Below the pieces are notes generated by a model that worked only from the letters and a program-made list of their open reading frames with translations, did not search any database and was not told the origin of the DNA. Both the position numbers and the translations under genes were made by a program. Source: Nannochloris sp. 'desiccata' (lineage: Eukaryota > Chlorophyta > Trebouxiophyceae > Chlorellales > Chlorellaceae). Taken from it: a stretch of DNA of 64,000 nt. Of this stretch, positions 43,188 through 53,484 are shown in pieces (position 1 is the first letter of the stretch; every line of letters starts with the position of its first letter). The stretch covers positions 372,001 through 436,000 of the forward strand of contig JAGTXX020000009.1 of assembly GCA_019044685.2 (NCBI GenBank). The letters run 5' to 3'.

Positions 43188-44807
43188 TTAAAAGTCGTCA
43201 GCATCCCCGCCAAACAACCGATCGCCTCTTCCGAAGGCTATAAAGAAGAAACTACCAGCGACACACTGCACTGCACATAATGTCAATGCTTGATACCACC
43301 CTAGAGCTCTCTCGGCACCACCTGCCCATTTTAATATATGCCCTGTTGCAGCGACGCCAATCACCCCCGAGAGTGTTCCGGCAGAGTTGCTGATCCCCCT
43401 GTAAAAGCAGAGAAAGAAGAAGGGAAAAAGATAATTAGAAGGGTAAACAGAGAGATTAATTTAAAGGGGCAGAGATATATTATTATTCATCTCTACGCTG
43501 CAGGTAGAGAAAAAGAAACTCGAAAAACTAAAGGTAAAAGAATTCCCTTTTTGAGACGCACGGAAAATAAAAAAGTTTATAAGTAAATTCCAAACGTACA
43601 TCACCATGCCTGCATATTTTGGCGCTATGTCCATATGGTTCACACTAAACCCTCCTCGCGCAAAACCACACGCACCTAAAGCTATCGTTGTATACATCAC
43701 CCCTGCACCAACAGTTGATGCCCCAGGCATCAACAATAGAGCAGCAGCAGCCGTCCAAAAGCCCGCTGTGTTGACGGCTTTCCTCCCCCCAGCTACGCTT
43801 TTTTTTCCAACTGTGATTAGGTAGTCACCTGCCCATCCACCTGCATTGCTTGCAGCAAACATTGTCAGGTAAGGAAGCATCTTGACCAAGCCTAGAGACG
43901 CTATATTCGCGTGGAGGATCTTATCGAAGTAGGTTGGTAGCCAATTCATAACGACGTAGAAGGCATAATGGAAAGTGAAATTATTAATTATGATCGCCCA
44001 GACAGCTGGATGGGTGGCCATACGACGCCAAGGAGTAGGACCCACTTTGCCATACTTCCCACTGCTACTATCATTATTGTTGGTCTTCTTGCTATTGCCG
44101 CTAATAGGCATGGTTTGCATCTGCTTTGTGTTTCTCACTCGTAGCAACGTTGCTCTCCATAGAATCACCCAGGAAAGGCCTAATAATCCAACAAATTTGA
44201 GTAAAAACGACGCTCCAAATGCTCCAGCGACTTTAGGAAACAATTGCATTGCTGTAGCGGAGCCTAAATACATCCCAGAGGTGGTTAAAGACACGGCACG
44301 GGCTCTCTCGTTGGGTGGAATCCATCTTGAAAGCACTGTGTGGATGGCAGGGATGATAAAACCTTGAGAAATACCAACACATACGCGTGCTACTATAATT
44401 GAATGTGTATTTGAGGCGTTTCCAGGGGTTAAAATGGATGCTATAGACCAGAAAATGAAAGAAATTGTGAGGGTGATGTCACCGCCAAACCGTTGAGCTG
44501 CCCACCCGCCTGGGATCTGAGAGACTCCATAGCCCCAGTAGAATGAAGAGAGGACCGTACCTTTAATAGCTTCATCTACTGCTGCATCTTTAGCCATTGC
44601 GGTGTAGGCGATGGAGAAACCTGTGCGTTCTACATAGGCAGTGAGGGTGGCGAGAAAGCATGCAAAGACAATCTGATAGCGGGGTTCAAAACGGAATTTG
44701 GATCTGCTGCCTGGTCGGTTAAATCCATCAGCGCTGACGCTACGGTGCATTAATCGCTGGTAATTGGGGTTGTCAAAGCCAAAGACTCCGTGGCTGTTAG
44801 CCTTCAT
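43188..44807 (-). CDS. MFS anion/phosphate transporter (SLC17/ANTR-like)
   Basis: Exons 44807-43600 and 43398-43188 join at phase 2 (YAGMVM-GISNSAGTLSG) to give 472 residues. Twelve hydrophobic segments are compatible with the length. Family blocks: TVLSSFYWGYGVSQIPGGWA, FGGDITLTISFIFWSIASI, ARVCVGISQGFIIPAIHTVL with RWIPPNERARAVSL, and APKYAGMVMGISNSAGTLSG. These are the SLC17 signatures used by plant ANTR and PHT4 transporters of phosphate, ascorbate or organic anions. The N-terminal 40 residues are hydrophilic but not a clear transit peptide, so a plastid or plasma-membrane site cannot be decided. The long hydrophilic loop (QTMPISGNSKKTNNNDSSS) is the central loop. Substrate not predictable. 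Confidence 0.92.
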
Positions 44808-45131
44808 TGTTTTTAAAAATCAGCAATGCAATTTCAAAATTTCACTTTTTAAGCAGATGATCACGAAAAATATACGTCACGAGCCCTAACAGCATTTTAT
44901 GTATCCATTCCAAGATCCAATTCACGGAGATTTTTACAAATAATATAATATCACTGGTTCAACTGCTACTTTTATAAGCTCAACTTCCTTCGAGCGAGAG
45001 TTGCACTTTCTCAGATCTTTAGAGTCTACCCTTCTAGAATATCATGGTCAGAACCGACCCTTCCGTACTCATAGAGCTGTATTACCACACAATACTAATA
45101 ACATATATTTACTAAAGATAGTCATATTCCT
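44808..45131. other. Intergenic region between coiled-coil stop and MFS start
   Basis: 324 bases, AT-rich; MFS promoter side and the coiled-coil gene 3' end. Nothing recognised. Confidence 0.4.
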
Positions 45132-47441
45132 CTAAGGCCCCATAAGCCAATTTTCTACTTCACCGCCGCTTCCCATTGACCCTCTACCGTTGCTGTTGTT
45201 CATACTAACCAACATATGCAGCTGCCCTTGCAATGCCATCACCTCAGATTCACGGGCATCAAGCTCTTCACGCAGGGCTTTTAATTCTATACCTGCCGCC
45301 GTAGCATTCCCTGCATCGCCAACTGTCAGAGCGTCTACTTGTCTCAACTTGGCCAGCTCTTGTGCAGCTGCATGAGCCTCTCTACGTGCCTGTTCCAGCT
45401 CCTTTCTAAGCCCATCGTCACTGTGGTGCGCTTCACGCTGTAAATCATCGATTTCAACAGCTTGATCCAGCACTTGTCTGTGCAGATCAGCAGCTCGGCG
45501 GCGTTCAGTTGCTAGTTCCTCTTCGGCTGCAGCAAGACGCAATTCTCTATCTTCAAGCTCGGTGCGTAGAGAGCCAACTATGTCACGTAATGGCGAAGGA
45601 CCCGTACTAGAATTACTATTAAAACCTCCGTGAATATGGTGACTATTTTTGGACATAGCATGCTCCAGGTCAGCTATCCTCGTTTTTGCCGCCTTGAGCT
45701 CTTGCTGTGTCGCGACCAACTGTGCCTCTACAGCATTTGCACGCGCATAGCTTTCAGAATCTTGAGCATTTTTATTATTACTACTACGGTATTCTAGTGC
45801 AGTATAGTGTTCATCACGATCCTTAAGCGCAGCATGCAACGCAGCATTCTCAGCGGCAAGTTGTGCCACTGCCCCTCTGGCCTGTTCTAACTCTTCATCC
45901 CGTGTTTCTAGATTTTGAGAAGCCTGAGCTAATGCAGCTTCTAATTCACGGTTTGTAGAAAGTATACTGGCAGTTGTACCTTCATGTACTGCAGCGTAGC
46001 CTTGAGTCTCGGCCTTCAAAGCTGTTAATTCCTGTTGAGTTGTTGCCGCCTCGGTCTTGGCAACTTTGAGTTGGGTAGCAAGAGCACGAACCTGGGCCGT
46101 TAAGGCCACCTCAGTTAAAGCAGCTGTATTGTTTATACCGTTTGATCCAGAATTACTGCCAGTAGCGCCTCCTCTTCTGCTTCGATTTCTCTCTTCTGCT
46201 AGGGAAGCTTCCGCCAGCCCTGCTCTGTCCTCAGCAATAGCGAGGTCTGTCGCTAGCCGTCGTACTTCATTCTGCATCGATGCAACCTTCTGTTGGAGAC
46301 CGCGCAATTCATTTTCATTGGCTTCAGAAGCTGAACATTCAGCTCCAGCGCGTGCCTCAGCATAGCGTGCTCTCTCCTCTGCAGCGTCTGCTCTGGCCCG
46401 GTGTCCTTGGAGCTCACTGGCTGCCATTTCTACTTGTTGGCGAAGGGTTTCTGCTTCTCTACGAAGCTCAGAGACCGCTGCTTGAGCATCTGATGGCACT
46501 TGAGAGGTGTTAGTAGTAGGAGCATTACTTCTAGATGGTGAATTAGTAGCATGCTGTGCCTGCTGTTGTGGAATCTGGTTTTGGTAGAAAGAAGCAGTAC
46601 GAGCAGAATTGGGAGTAGAACTATTGTTAGTACCAGCATAAGGGCTGCTAACTTTCAATCCACATGGACTAGTACTCATAGTAGCAATAGCTTCCAGCTT
46701 GTCAGCTCGAAGTTTCTGTGCATCTCTTTCCTTTCGTGCTTCCGCCGCTGCCGCAGCGAGTTTGTGTACTTCTAAGTCGCGCAATTGAAGTTCTGATTGC
46801 ATATGATTTGCACGGGAGCGTACAGCCAGTGACTCTGAAGAGGATGGGGTCCTACCACTGGCTGCAGCGATACGGAAGTCTCTTGTAGCAGAGAAAGAAG
46901 AAGAAGCCATCGGAGCAGTAGCAGGAGTGCAAGAATGAGACCAAGAACTTCCCCCACTGGTTGTGATAGGAGTTATCGCAGCCAATTGTCGTAACCGTGC
47001 TTTGATATCAGAAGATGCGCTTACTAAAGAAGCCGAAGGAGGCCTCGTGGTAGGAATTTCGGCTGTGAACTTTTTGCTCAGCGGGGGTGAATAGGAGGGT
47101 GATGCTGCTGCTCCCTTGCCAGCTGAAAGAGGTGCAGGCGTAGATTTTCTTGCAAAGGGAGTTGCTGCTGTAGGTCTGGCGAGATATTTGCTTTCTAGGA
47201 TAGTAGGGCTGGGGTTCTTTTTTACCTGGCCCGACAAGCGGTGCAGAGGTGTAGCTAATAGAGAAGAGTGTGGTGGACGTTGGATTTTCCGTTCATCCAA
47301 ATCCTTGGATGGAGTTATGCCAGTGCTTTCAAAGTTGGCAGCGGCAGTATCAAAGAGGAACTCGGTGGTGAGAGCGTTGTTGGTCTTCAATTTGGCAGCA
47401 TTGTTGCCAGACTCTTGAGGCAAAGCGGCAGCTGCAGACAT
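45132..47441 (-). CDS. Large coiled-coil protein, function unknown
   Basis: Single exon, 769 residues from the ATG at 47441 (MSAAAALPQESG); the frame is open upstream only from a GTG. The first 220 residues are Pro/Ser/Thr-rich and disordered (RLSGQVKKNPSPTILESKYL). From about residue 220 the sequence is an almost unbroken Ala/Glu/Arg coiled coil (for example RRAADLHRQVLDQAVEIDDL), broken by a short Gly/Ser/Asn linker, and ends SGGEVENWLMGP. A disordered head plus long coiled coil suits a centrosomal, basal body or cytoskeletal scaffold, but that is only architecture. No named domain is visible. Confidence 0.85.
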   Translation of the reverse strand: MSAAAALPQESGNNAAKLKTNNALTTEFLFDTAAANFESTGITPSKDLDERKIQRPPHSSLLATPLHRLSGQVKKNPSPTILESKYLARPTAATPFARKSTPAPLSAGKGAAASPSYSPPLSKKFTAEIPTTRPPSASLVSASSDIKARLRQLAAITPITTSGGSSWSHSCTPATAPMASSSFSATRDFRIAAASGRTPSSSESLAVRSRANHMQSELQLRDLEVHKLAAAAAEARKERDAQKLRADKLEAIATMSTSPCGLKVSSPYAGTNNSSTPNSARTASFYQNQIPQQQAQHATNSPSRSNAPTTNTSQVPSDAQAAVSELRREAETLRQQVEMAASELQGHRARADAAEERARYAEARAGAECSASEANENELRGLQQKVASMQNEVRRLATDLAIAEDRAGLAEASLAEERNRSRRGGATGSNSGSNGINNTAALTEVALTAQVRALATQLKVAKTEAATTQQELTALKAETQGYAAVHEGTTASILSTNRELEAALAQASQNLETRDEELEQARGAVAQLAAENAALHAALKDRDEHYTALEYRSSNNKNAQDSESYARANAVEAQLVATQQELKAAKTRIADLEHAMSKNSHHIHGGFNSNSSTGPSPLRDIVGSLRTELEDRELRLAAAEEELATERRRAADLHRQVLDQAVEIDDLQREAHHSDDGLRKELEQARREAHAAAQELAKLRQVDALTVGDAGNATAAGIELKALREELDARESEVMALQGQLHMLVSMNNSNGRGSMGSGGEVENWLMGP

Positions 47442-47991
47442 TTTGGATGGTTTGCGCACCCGCTGTCGACGTTTTAAAGATTATTTTGAACCACCAAATG
47501 ATGCTGACAAAGCCTAGCGTGCAAGTTTTTGCAAAAGTTTTGACAATCTGCTTGTTGACCGCTGCAAGTCTACTTTGGTAGCCTGTAGATATCCACCGCT
47601 CGCAGGATATTGACAAAATGATAATATAAATTGATATAAACTAGTAACGATGCTGAAGATGACATTCTTTAAAGACAGCTGAGAGGTTATTTTTTGAAAA
47701 CAGCAAAGAAAATTTGCCCATTTTGGCAGTGCAAAGCGGCTATATATTCCCCGCCGAGGCGTTGGGGGTTTATCAAATTATATATTTCACTTGTTTACAA
47801 CCTGCACGGTCGGCCGAAGGCTTTGCTTTTTTGTTCTTCTACGGGGATTTCCGTTAATCTTCTTTTAAAAACTTGGCAACCGATCATACAAGCGTGGAGA
47901 ATCTGCTGATAATAATAAGCGAACAATAGTTGTAGCTATAAGTCATTGGAGTATCAGGTGCTGAACGGATCAGGCACTAAATTGCAAAAAC
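47442..47991. promoter_or_regulatory. Divergent upstream region, coiled-coil protein / VAP
   Basis: 550 bases between divergent start codons. No open frame of note and no nameable motif. Confidence 0.45.
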
Positions 47992-48965
47992 ATGGCTGAC
48001 AACTTTATTACGGTGTCTCCTCCGGAGCTCTCTTTCAAGTAAGTTATCATATCATATTCATTAACATGATTTCTATGCCATCCAGGTCTCTCAGCTGAAC
48101 CTTTTGTCCGTCTTCTTCTACTTTCTCAGATTTGAGCTTCGTAAGAACATCCCGGTGACCATGCAGCTGACCAATACCACTGGTGATCGCGTTGCTTTCA
48201 AGGTAAAAACCACATCCCCTAAGAAATACTGCGTCCGTCCCAGCAGTGGCATCATTGAGCCCAACGCTGTCAAAGAAGTACAAGTTATTTTGCAATCTCA
48301 GCGGGAATATCCGGTCTCTTATGCGGATTGCCGGGACAAATTCCTTGTTCAGTGTATTAAAATCGATGCCTCTGTGAAAGAAGTCACTTCTGAATTGTTT
48401 GCTGACCCTACCAAGGCGAAGGATATGAAGCAAACAAAGCTCAAGGTTGTGATGATTCCCCCTGCCAAGCCTCCTTCACCTGTGCCCGAAGGCAACGAGT
48501 TGGAGCCAACCTCACCACCGTTTAAAGGAGGGGTTTTGCGTAAGTATTTTAGTGACATTGTAGTTATCTATGCGTATTTTGTAGTAGAAGTTCTCTATTA
48601 GATACTAGATGTATGTATTTCTGCTGCTGATTGATTTGAAAGTTCAGCTTATTTTGGTCCAACTCCATTTCTTTTCTTTTTCCCTTGCAGCGGCGACATC
48701 CGAGCTCACCTCCGTGACTGAGGACAAGGCAGCAATTCAGCAGCAATTGGACAGCCGTTTACGCAGCTTGAGCAGACAACAAAAGGCTCCTCAGGGCGCA
48801 GTTGCAACAAAACGAGCTTCAAGTGGCATGAACTATGGTCTTATTTCTCTTCTGTTGGTTGCCATCTTGGCATTTGTGATTGGCCAAGTGAGCCAGAATG
48901 CTTTGCCAGATCTTATTGCCCAGATTACGCAGAAATTCCATATGCTCAAGGCAAAATATATGTGA
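47992..48965 (+). CDS. VAP: VAMP-associated protein (VAP), ER membrane contact-site receptor
   Basis: Exons 47992-48038, 48130-48539 and 48691-48965 give 243 residues. The N-terminal MSP domain reads VSPPELSFKFELRKNIPVTM, then AFKVKTTSPKKYCVRPSSGI and FLVQCIKID, the FFAT-binding face used to recruit lipid transfer and signalling proteins to the ER. A short coiled coil (KAAIQQQLDSRLRSLSRQQ) and a tail anchor (GLISLLLVAILAFVIGQV) follow. The first exon holds only 15 codons. This is the standard VAP33/Scs2 layout; the anchor is followed by about 25 residues, slightly longer than usual. Confidence 0.95.
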
Positions 48966-49356
48966 AGTGTTGCATGAATTAAATCAATGAATCATTTCTT
49001 TCTTTTTCTCTTCACTAATTGATCAAGCAGACGGTTTGTAAAGTCTCCCTGTCGGTGGCGGGGAAATTTTGTTTACCTGTTTTCCTCCTCTTCCAGTCCT
49101 TCATGCCAGAACGTGTCCTTTATTTCACCCATTTTCTTTTGTTTCGCCCCTTGACTTATTCACATTCCTGTAATTACGAAGTACGCCACTTAGAACCAGC
49201 CTGAGAGGAAAGCGAGCTCATAGCAACTTGGGTGAAGAACTCCTCCTCTAGAGGGAAAACCCAGCCTTCTTCGCGTATAATGCAAAAAATAATAAAAGAA
49301 AAATATTTGGAAGCACTGTGCTAGCAAAAGAAGTGAAAGCTTGTGAATCTTTCAAA
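48966..49356. other. Intergenic region between VAP and SFT2
   Basis: 391 bases, tandem genes on the plus strand. VAP 3' UTR and SFT2 promoter. Nothing recognised. Confidence 0.4.
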
Positions 49357-49866
49357 ATGGATTGGCTACGAGATAAATTCGACCGCCTTGAAGATCGCTT
49401 TACACAGGAGCCTGAGCTACCAGCAGACCAGACACTTCTAGACCAGTTTAATGAAGCGACAACACTCACACGAACACAGCGCCTATTAGGATTCTTAGTT
49501 TGCTTTGGCTTGGGAATGTTGTTGAGCTTGATGGCGCCAATGTTTATTCTTCGCCCTATAAAACTAGCTACCTCCCTCTCTCTAGGTAACCTTCTAAGCA
49601 TAGGGTCAATGATGTTCCTCGTAGGTCCGACAAAACAGTGTGCAAATATGATGGATAGCTCCAGATGGGTTGCTACGAGTATCTATTTGGCATCCTTGAT
49701 TTTAACCTTACTGGCGGCGTTTTTGTTGAAAAGTAGACTTATTTGTTTGTTATGTATTATTATACAGTATGGAGCGTTGGCATGGTATTCTCTTAGTTAT
49801 ATTCCTTATGGGCAAGCAATGGTAATGCGGTTTTTAGGTAAAACAGGTGTTTCTGGGGAATTTTAA
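49357..49866 (+). CDS. SFT2: SFT2-family Golgi membrane protein
   Basis: Single exon, 169 residues. A short cytosolic N-terminus (MDWLRDKFDRLEDRF...LTRTQRLLGFLVCFGLGM) leads into four hydrophobic segments. The family block TRTQRLLGFLVCFGLGMLLS is followed by NLLSIGSMMFLVGPTKQ and LLCIIIQYGALAWYSLSYIP, all diagnostic. SFT2 proteins act in endosome-to-Golgi vesicle fusion in yeast. ATG at 49357 chosen because the frame has no earlier ATG with this hydrophilic start. Confidence 0.94.
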   Translation: MDWLRDKFDRLEDRFTQEPELPADQTLLDQFNEATTLTRTQRLLGFLVCFGLGMLLSLMAPMFILRPIKLATSLSLGNLLSIGSMMFLVGPTKQCANMMDSSRWVATSIYLASLILTLLAAFLLKSRLICLLCIIIQYGALAWYSLSYIPYGQAMVMRFLGKTGVSGEF

Positions 49867-50211
49867 TAAACTGAATGTTGTTTAGTAATGACCGACTTTC
49901 TTCTCTTCCGACTTATAGGAGGAAGGGCGTTGCAGAGCAAACACACAGAATGACCTGACCTATGATCAGTAACAATGCACAAAATGACCAGCTAGAGGCT
50001 GGATAGCTGAGTATAAGCTGGGCGATTCAGAAAGCCCCAGCTTTCTTCCAGAAAGCCTCAATCTTTCTTTCGACGGCTAGTTTCTTTCTAACAAGAAAAT
50101 AAGAAAATGAACTGTGTTTGGTGTACTAGTACTGAACTGATGTAAAAGAATACAACGTGTATTTCATTCAGCATTAATTTTATTCCTTTGTCGCTTCATT
50201 CTTATTCAATC
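49867..50211. other. Convergent 3' flanks
   Basis: 345 bases between facing stops of SFT2 and the ferredoxin-TPR gene. No gene seen. Confidence 0.4.
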
Positions 50212-50958
50212 TTAGCATCGTTGGTTTCGAATTGTATTTTTAATTGCCTTTTCTATTTCCATATATTCTTGTGACTTTCCAAAGGGTTTATACCGCTCAA
50301 CCGCCGCACCTACCGCCTCCAAAGCATCCTGATACTTCCCTAGAGCAAAGAGAGCATCTGCTTGGCGGATCCAAGCTTTTGAAAATTCTGCAGGGCAGCG
50401 TTCTACAGCTGCCGTGGCATCGACCAGAGCTCCAGTGGCATCTCCAGAGGCCAAGCGAGCCGCGCTTCTATTTGAGAGCAATAAATGGCACCCATACGAT
50501 GGATTTAGGTCCAAAGCGTCGGTATAAAGTGAAATTGCACGAGGGAAATCGTTATTTAGAGCCGCAGAATTGCCAGCAAGCCTTAGTTCAGTGCATTTAA
50601 GCACCACGCTGTCGATCACCGCACCGCACACTGCCGTCAGAGCTTCAGCCAAGTCGTGTGGAGTAGACAAATGGTAGAGTAATATAGGGGAAGCTCTAAA
50701 ATCCCCTGATGGGATGACTGCCGCATTGGGTCCGTTGCCACAAGAGCCTAAGCAGCCACAGCCGCTGATTTCAACGCCTGGCAAGGCAAGATCTTTTGCA
50801 AATTGCAAAATTTGCTTAGATCCCTGGCGATTACATGTCTTATTTGTGCATATGCGTATTTCATAATCAATGCCGCAGCGTGGGGTTGGCATTCGAGTGG
50901 TTGGAGGTGGTTTAACCTGTGCATGGTTACATGTTTGAAATGTAGCGACGAGTGGCAT
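50212..50958 (-). CDS. Thioredoxin-like [2Fe-2S] ferredoxin domain fused to TPR repeats
   Basis: Single exon, 248 residues. Residues about 30-95 look like the thioredoxin-fold [2Fe-2S] ferredoxin: YEIRICTNKTCNRQGSKQIL with two Cys, then VEISGCGCLGSCGNGPNAAV with further Cys, the same four-Cys layout as bacterial 2Fe-2S ferredoxins and NuoE. Then come three TPR-like helix pairs (AGNSAALNNDFPRAISLYTD, CHLLLSNRSAARLASGD, AWIRQADALFALGKYQDALE). Algae and plants have such fusions of unknown function. The N-terminus (MPLVATFQTCNHAQVKPPPTTRM) is weakly presequence-like, so plastid or mitochondrion is possible. Redox role plus protein docking is inferred. Confidence 0.85.
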   Translation of the reverse strand: MPLVATFQTCNHAQVKPPPTTRMPTPRCGIDYEIRICTNKTCNRQGSKQILQFAKDLALPGVEISGCGCLGSCGNGPNAAVIPSGDFRASPILLYHLSTPHDLAEALTAVCGAVIDSVVLKCTELRLAGNSAALNNDFPRAISLYTDALDLNPSYGCHLLLSNRSAARLASGDATGALVDATAAVERCPAEFSKAWIRQADALFALGKYQDALEAVGAAVERYKPFGKSQEYMEIEKAIKNTIRNQRC

Positions 50959-51808
50959 TTTAAGAGCTTGTAAACCTAGATCCCGCGTTATAATCTTAAT
51001 GCGGCTGTTTCAAAGTTACTGCTGTAGGGTTTGAAGCCAAATACAAGGTTTCAGGCCGTAAATACGTGTTTATTCTTCTTTCACCATGTTGGGAGCGCAA
51101 AGCCTTTGAAGGGCGAAGAAATAAGAGTCACTGAGTGGCCCGAAATCTGTCTTTTGTTTTGCATCTGTATGTTGCGTAAATACTCCAAGATCTAATCCTG
51201 AAACGACCTGAGATCTGAGATTTTTACATATAGCCCGACCCACCTCACCGGTGAGCTGCCGCCGTCAACGAGACAACAATGTCAATGGACCAGAAATGTA
51301 TAGATAAAGAGAGAGCAGCATCAAAATGGAAAAAGAGGGATGGAAAACAAGGAGAAGACAGGGAACTGCACGTCAATACGACAAGCCAAAGGACACCGGT
51401 GTCCCAGGGGATCGCAAAACGCCACCTGACATGACCTCTAACCCACAGCCGTCGTCAACAATGAAGACTTTCAAAGTCACCTCTGAGGTGACCTCTCACC
51501 GGGGTCCTTTGTTTTTGCCTTTTTACGGTATAGATTTCGGTCACGACGTGCTGAATTCGGCCACTCAACCCCTGATTTGATATATGAATTAATGATACAT
51601 TTATAGACGTGCTGCTGCAGGTAGCCGGCTGATTAACTTGGTTATTACACGATACATTTGATCATCACGTCTGAAGTAAAACCTCGAGTTTTTACCTGTT
51701 TTCAGCAATTGCAGATCAAAAACAGGACCCAAAATTCATCTTAAGTGATTAGAGAATAGCAGGAGGGTTTAATCTCGTAGCAGCTCAACCTTTTCAAAAA
51801 TACTTGAA
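50959..51808. promoter_or_regulatory. Long divergent upstream region with TCACC/GGTGA dyads
   Basis: 850 bases between the ferredoxin-TPR gene and PCC1, both transcribed outwards. Contains a 12-bp perfect palindrome CTCACCGGTGAG at 51244-51255 and a 17-bp dyad GTCACCTC-T-GAGGTGAC at 51476-51492, plus extra half-sites nearby. A plus-strand frame at 51326-51580 is not believed to be coding. Confidence 0.5.
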
Positions 51809-52120
51809 ATGGCAACGACAGCACCGGCAGCAGATATAGCTGTAGACAAGCCCTTTACCTATTCCGCCCGCATTCCATACACGACAACTGAACATGCAAC
51901 CACGATACGAAACGCACTTGATGTAGATCCAGAGCTACGACCAGAGTTTGTGAACAGAGAGATCAGAGTAGAAGGCACCACACTAGTGTTCTACTTTGCT
52001 GCAGTGGACGCTCGAACTCTCCGAGCAGCTGTCGGCACCTTTTGCGATCTGCTACGTCTGGCCTCAGAGACTCTTGAAACGTTTCCGCCATTACATGATA
52101 AACCACAACTAGATAATTGA
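51809..52120 (+). CDS. PCC1: Pcc1/LAGE3, KEOPS (EKC) complex subunit
   Basis: Single exon, 103 residues, typical length. Pcc1 dimerises KEOPS, which makes the t6A37 modification on ANN-decoding tRNAs. Visible features: YSARIPYTTTEHATTIRNAL near residue 18, a beta-strand with LRPEFVNREIRVEGTTLVFY, and the helix ARTLRAAVGTFCDLLRLASE, the alpha/beta order and wording of the family. Short tail follows. Start ATG at 51809 is the only reasonable one. Confidence 0.9.
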   Translation: MATTAPAADIAVDKPFTYSARIPYTTTEHATTIRNALDVDPELRPEFVNREIRVEGTTLVFYFAAVDARTLRAAVGTFCDLLRLASETLETFPPLHDKPQLDN

Positions 52121-52329
52121 AACGTTTAAACAATCTATAATTTAACATTAATAATAGAACATCAATACTAGAATTAAAGAACATCCTACTCTGTGCTATC
52201 CTCAAAGCATCCTTTGTCTATCCTCAAAAAATGCAAATCACTAAAGCAGCTCTAATGCCCTTGTATACTAGTCTAAACACCTTCTATGCCTTACATGAGG
52301 GTCCCTGAGCAAAAAAAAAACTACCACAT

Positions 52330-53484
52330 CTATTCTGTCGTTGTTTCTTCCCTTGTTATTTCTTCTTTCTTCTGCTCAATCAGAACACACGTAGGCACAA
52401 AATACACTGTAAAATTCCAATATCTATTCGCCACACCCTCCCATATCTCTTCACTCGATGCATCTATTGGTACAGCGTCATATTTGACCGAAAATCCCAA
52501 AGCATTTAATTCTCGTCGAGCAATTTCTCCATACACGAGATGAAAGAATAAATTGTCGGGGGCTAGACCATTAAAAAATGTATACACTCCATTGGGACGT
52601 AATAACCGAGGTAATTCTTTATGCCAAATACGCATATCTTCATAATATTCAGCATATGTATCCCAAAAAATGCCATCTAATGAGTGATCTTCTAACTTTC
52701 CGACGACATCTTGCCATTTTCCAAAAAGAATCTTCACACCAGGCTTTTTATCCCAGCCCAGTTCAAGCATACGTGCATATACATCTGGGTGGGCTTCTAT
52801 TATTGTGTGGGATCGTGGGTTTCGTTTCTGTATTTCCTCGTCGATGATTCCTAGACCAAACCCGACATTCAAAACATCCCCACAGCCGCCACCAGCCCCG
52901 CCACCGGAAGCACAAATTATGTCGGCGTGATGGACCATTAATGGGGCCTCCCAGCCCATCATGACAGCTTCATTGTCTTCATCTAGTAGTTTGCCATCTA
53001 CATACCGCAATTTCTGCCCTAAATAGCTCTCAGACTCGGCGGTCTTTCTTTTCTTCTCTCCGACTATTTTGGCATCGCTCCCATCGGAGATTGAACTTAG
53101 AAGAAGTTCCGCGGTGACAGCCCAATCAAGTAATACAGGCAATGTTTCACGATTACCTGAGCTTGTAGCGTATTCTCCAGCGGTGTGGCCGTCTTTATCT
53201 TGCGCGTTCCAAGGTGCCCCTGCTTCTAAAAGTACGGTGATCACAGGGATGTGTCCGCCTTCGGCAGCAATCATTAATGGCGTCACACCGTCGTCTGGAT
53301 TTGAATAGGTGACATCAGCGTCTGCCTCTAGAAGACTCTGGACTAAGACAAGATCGCCGGATCGACATGCTTCCATAAGCTGGGGACCTATGCAGATGGG
53401 AAAGAGAGGACTGGTGAGATGCCAATGAAATCTCAAAAAAGGTATATGCATTAGTTGTCACTTACCTGTATTATCGTCACCCAT
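52330..53484 (-). CDS. RMT2: Ankyrin-repeat methyltransferase of the RMT2 (protein arginine N5-methyltransferase) type
   Basis: Exon 1 (53484-53466) has only six codons and one base (MGDDNT), exon 2 is 53387-52330; total 358 residues. Residues about 8-95 are ankyrin-like (QLMEACRSGDLVLVQSLLEA, DDGVTPLMIAAEGGHIPVIT, AQDKDGHTAGEYATSSGN). A class I methyltransferase follows: VLNVGFGLGIID (SAM motif I, residues about 190-201), THTIIEAHPDVYARM-type motif II, LEDHSLDGIFWDTYAEYYED and LPRLLRPNGVYTFFNGL. This ankyrin-MTase order is that of RMT2 and its plant homologues, related to guanidinoacetate methyltransferase. Yeast Rmt2 delta-methylates arginine in ribosomal protein uL11. Substrate here is inferred. 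Confidence 0.92.
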
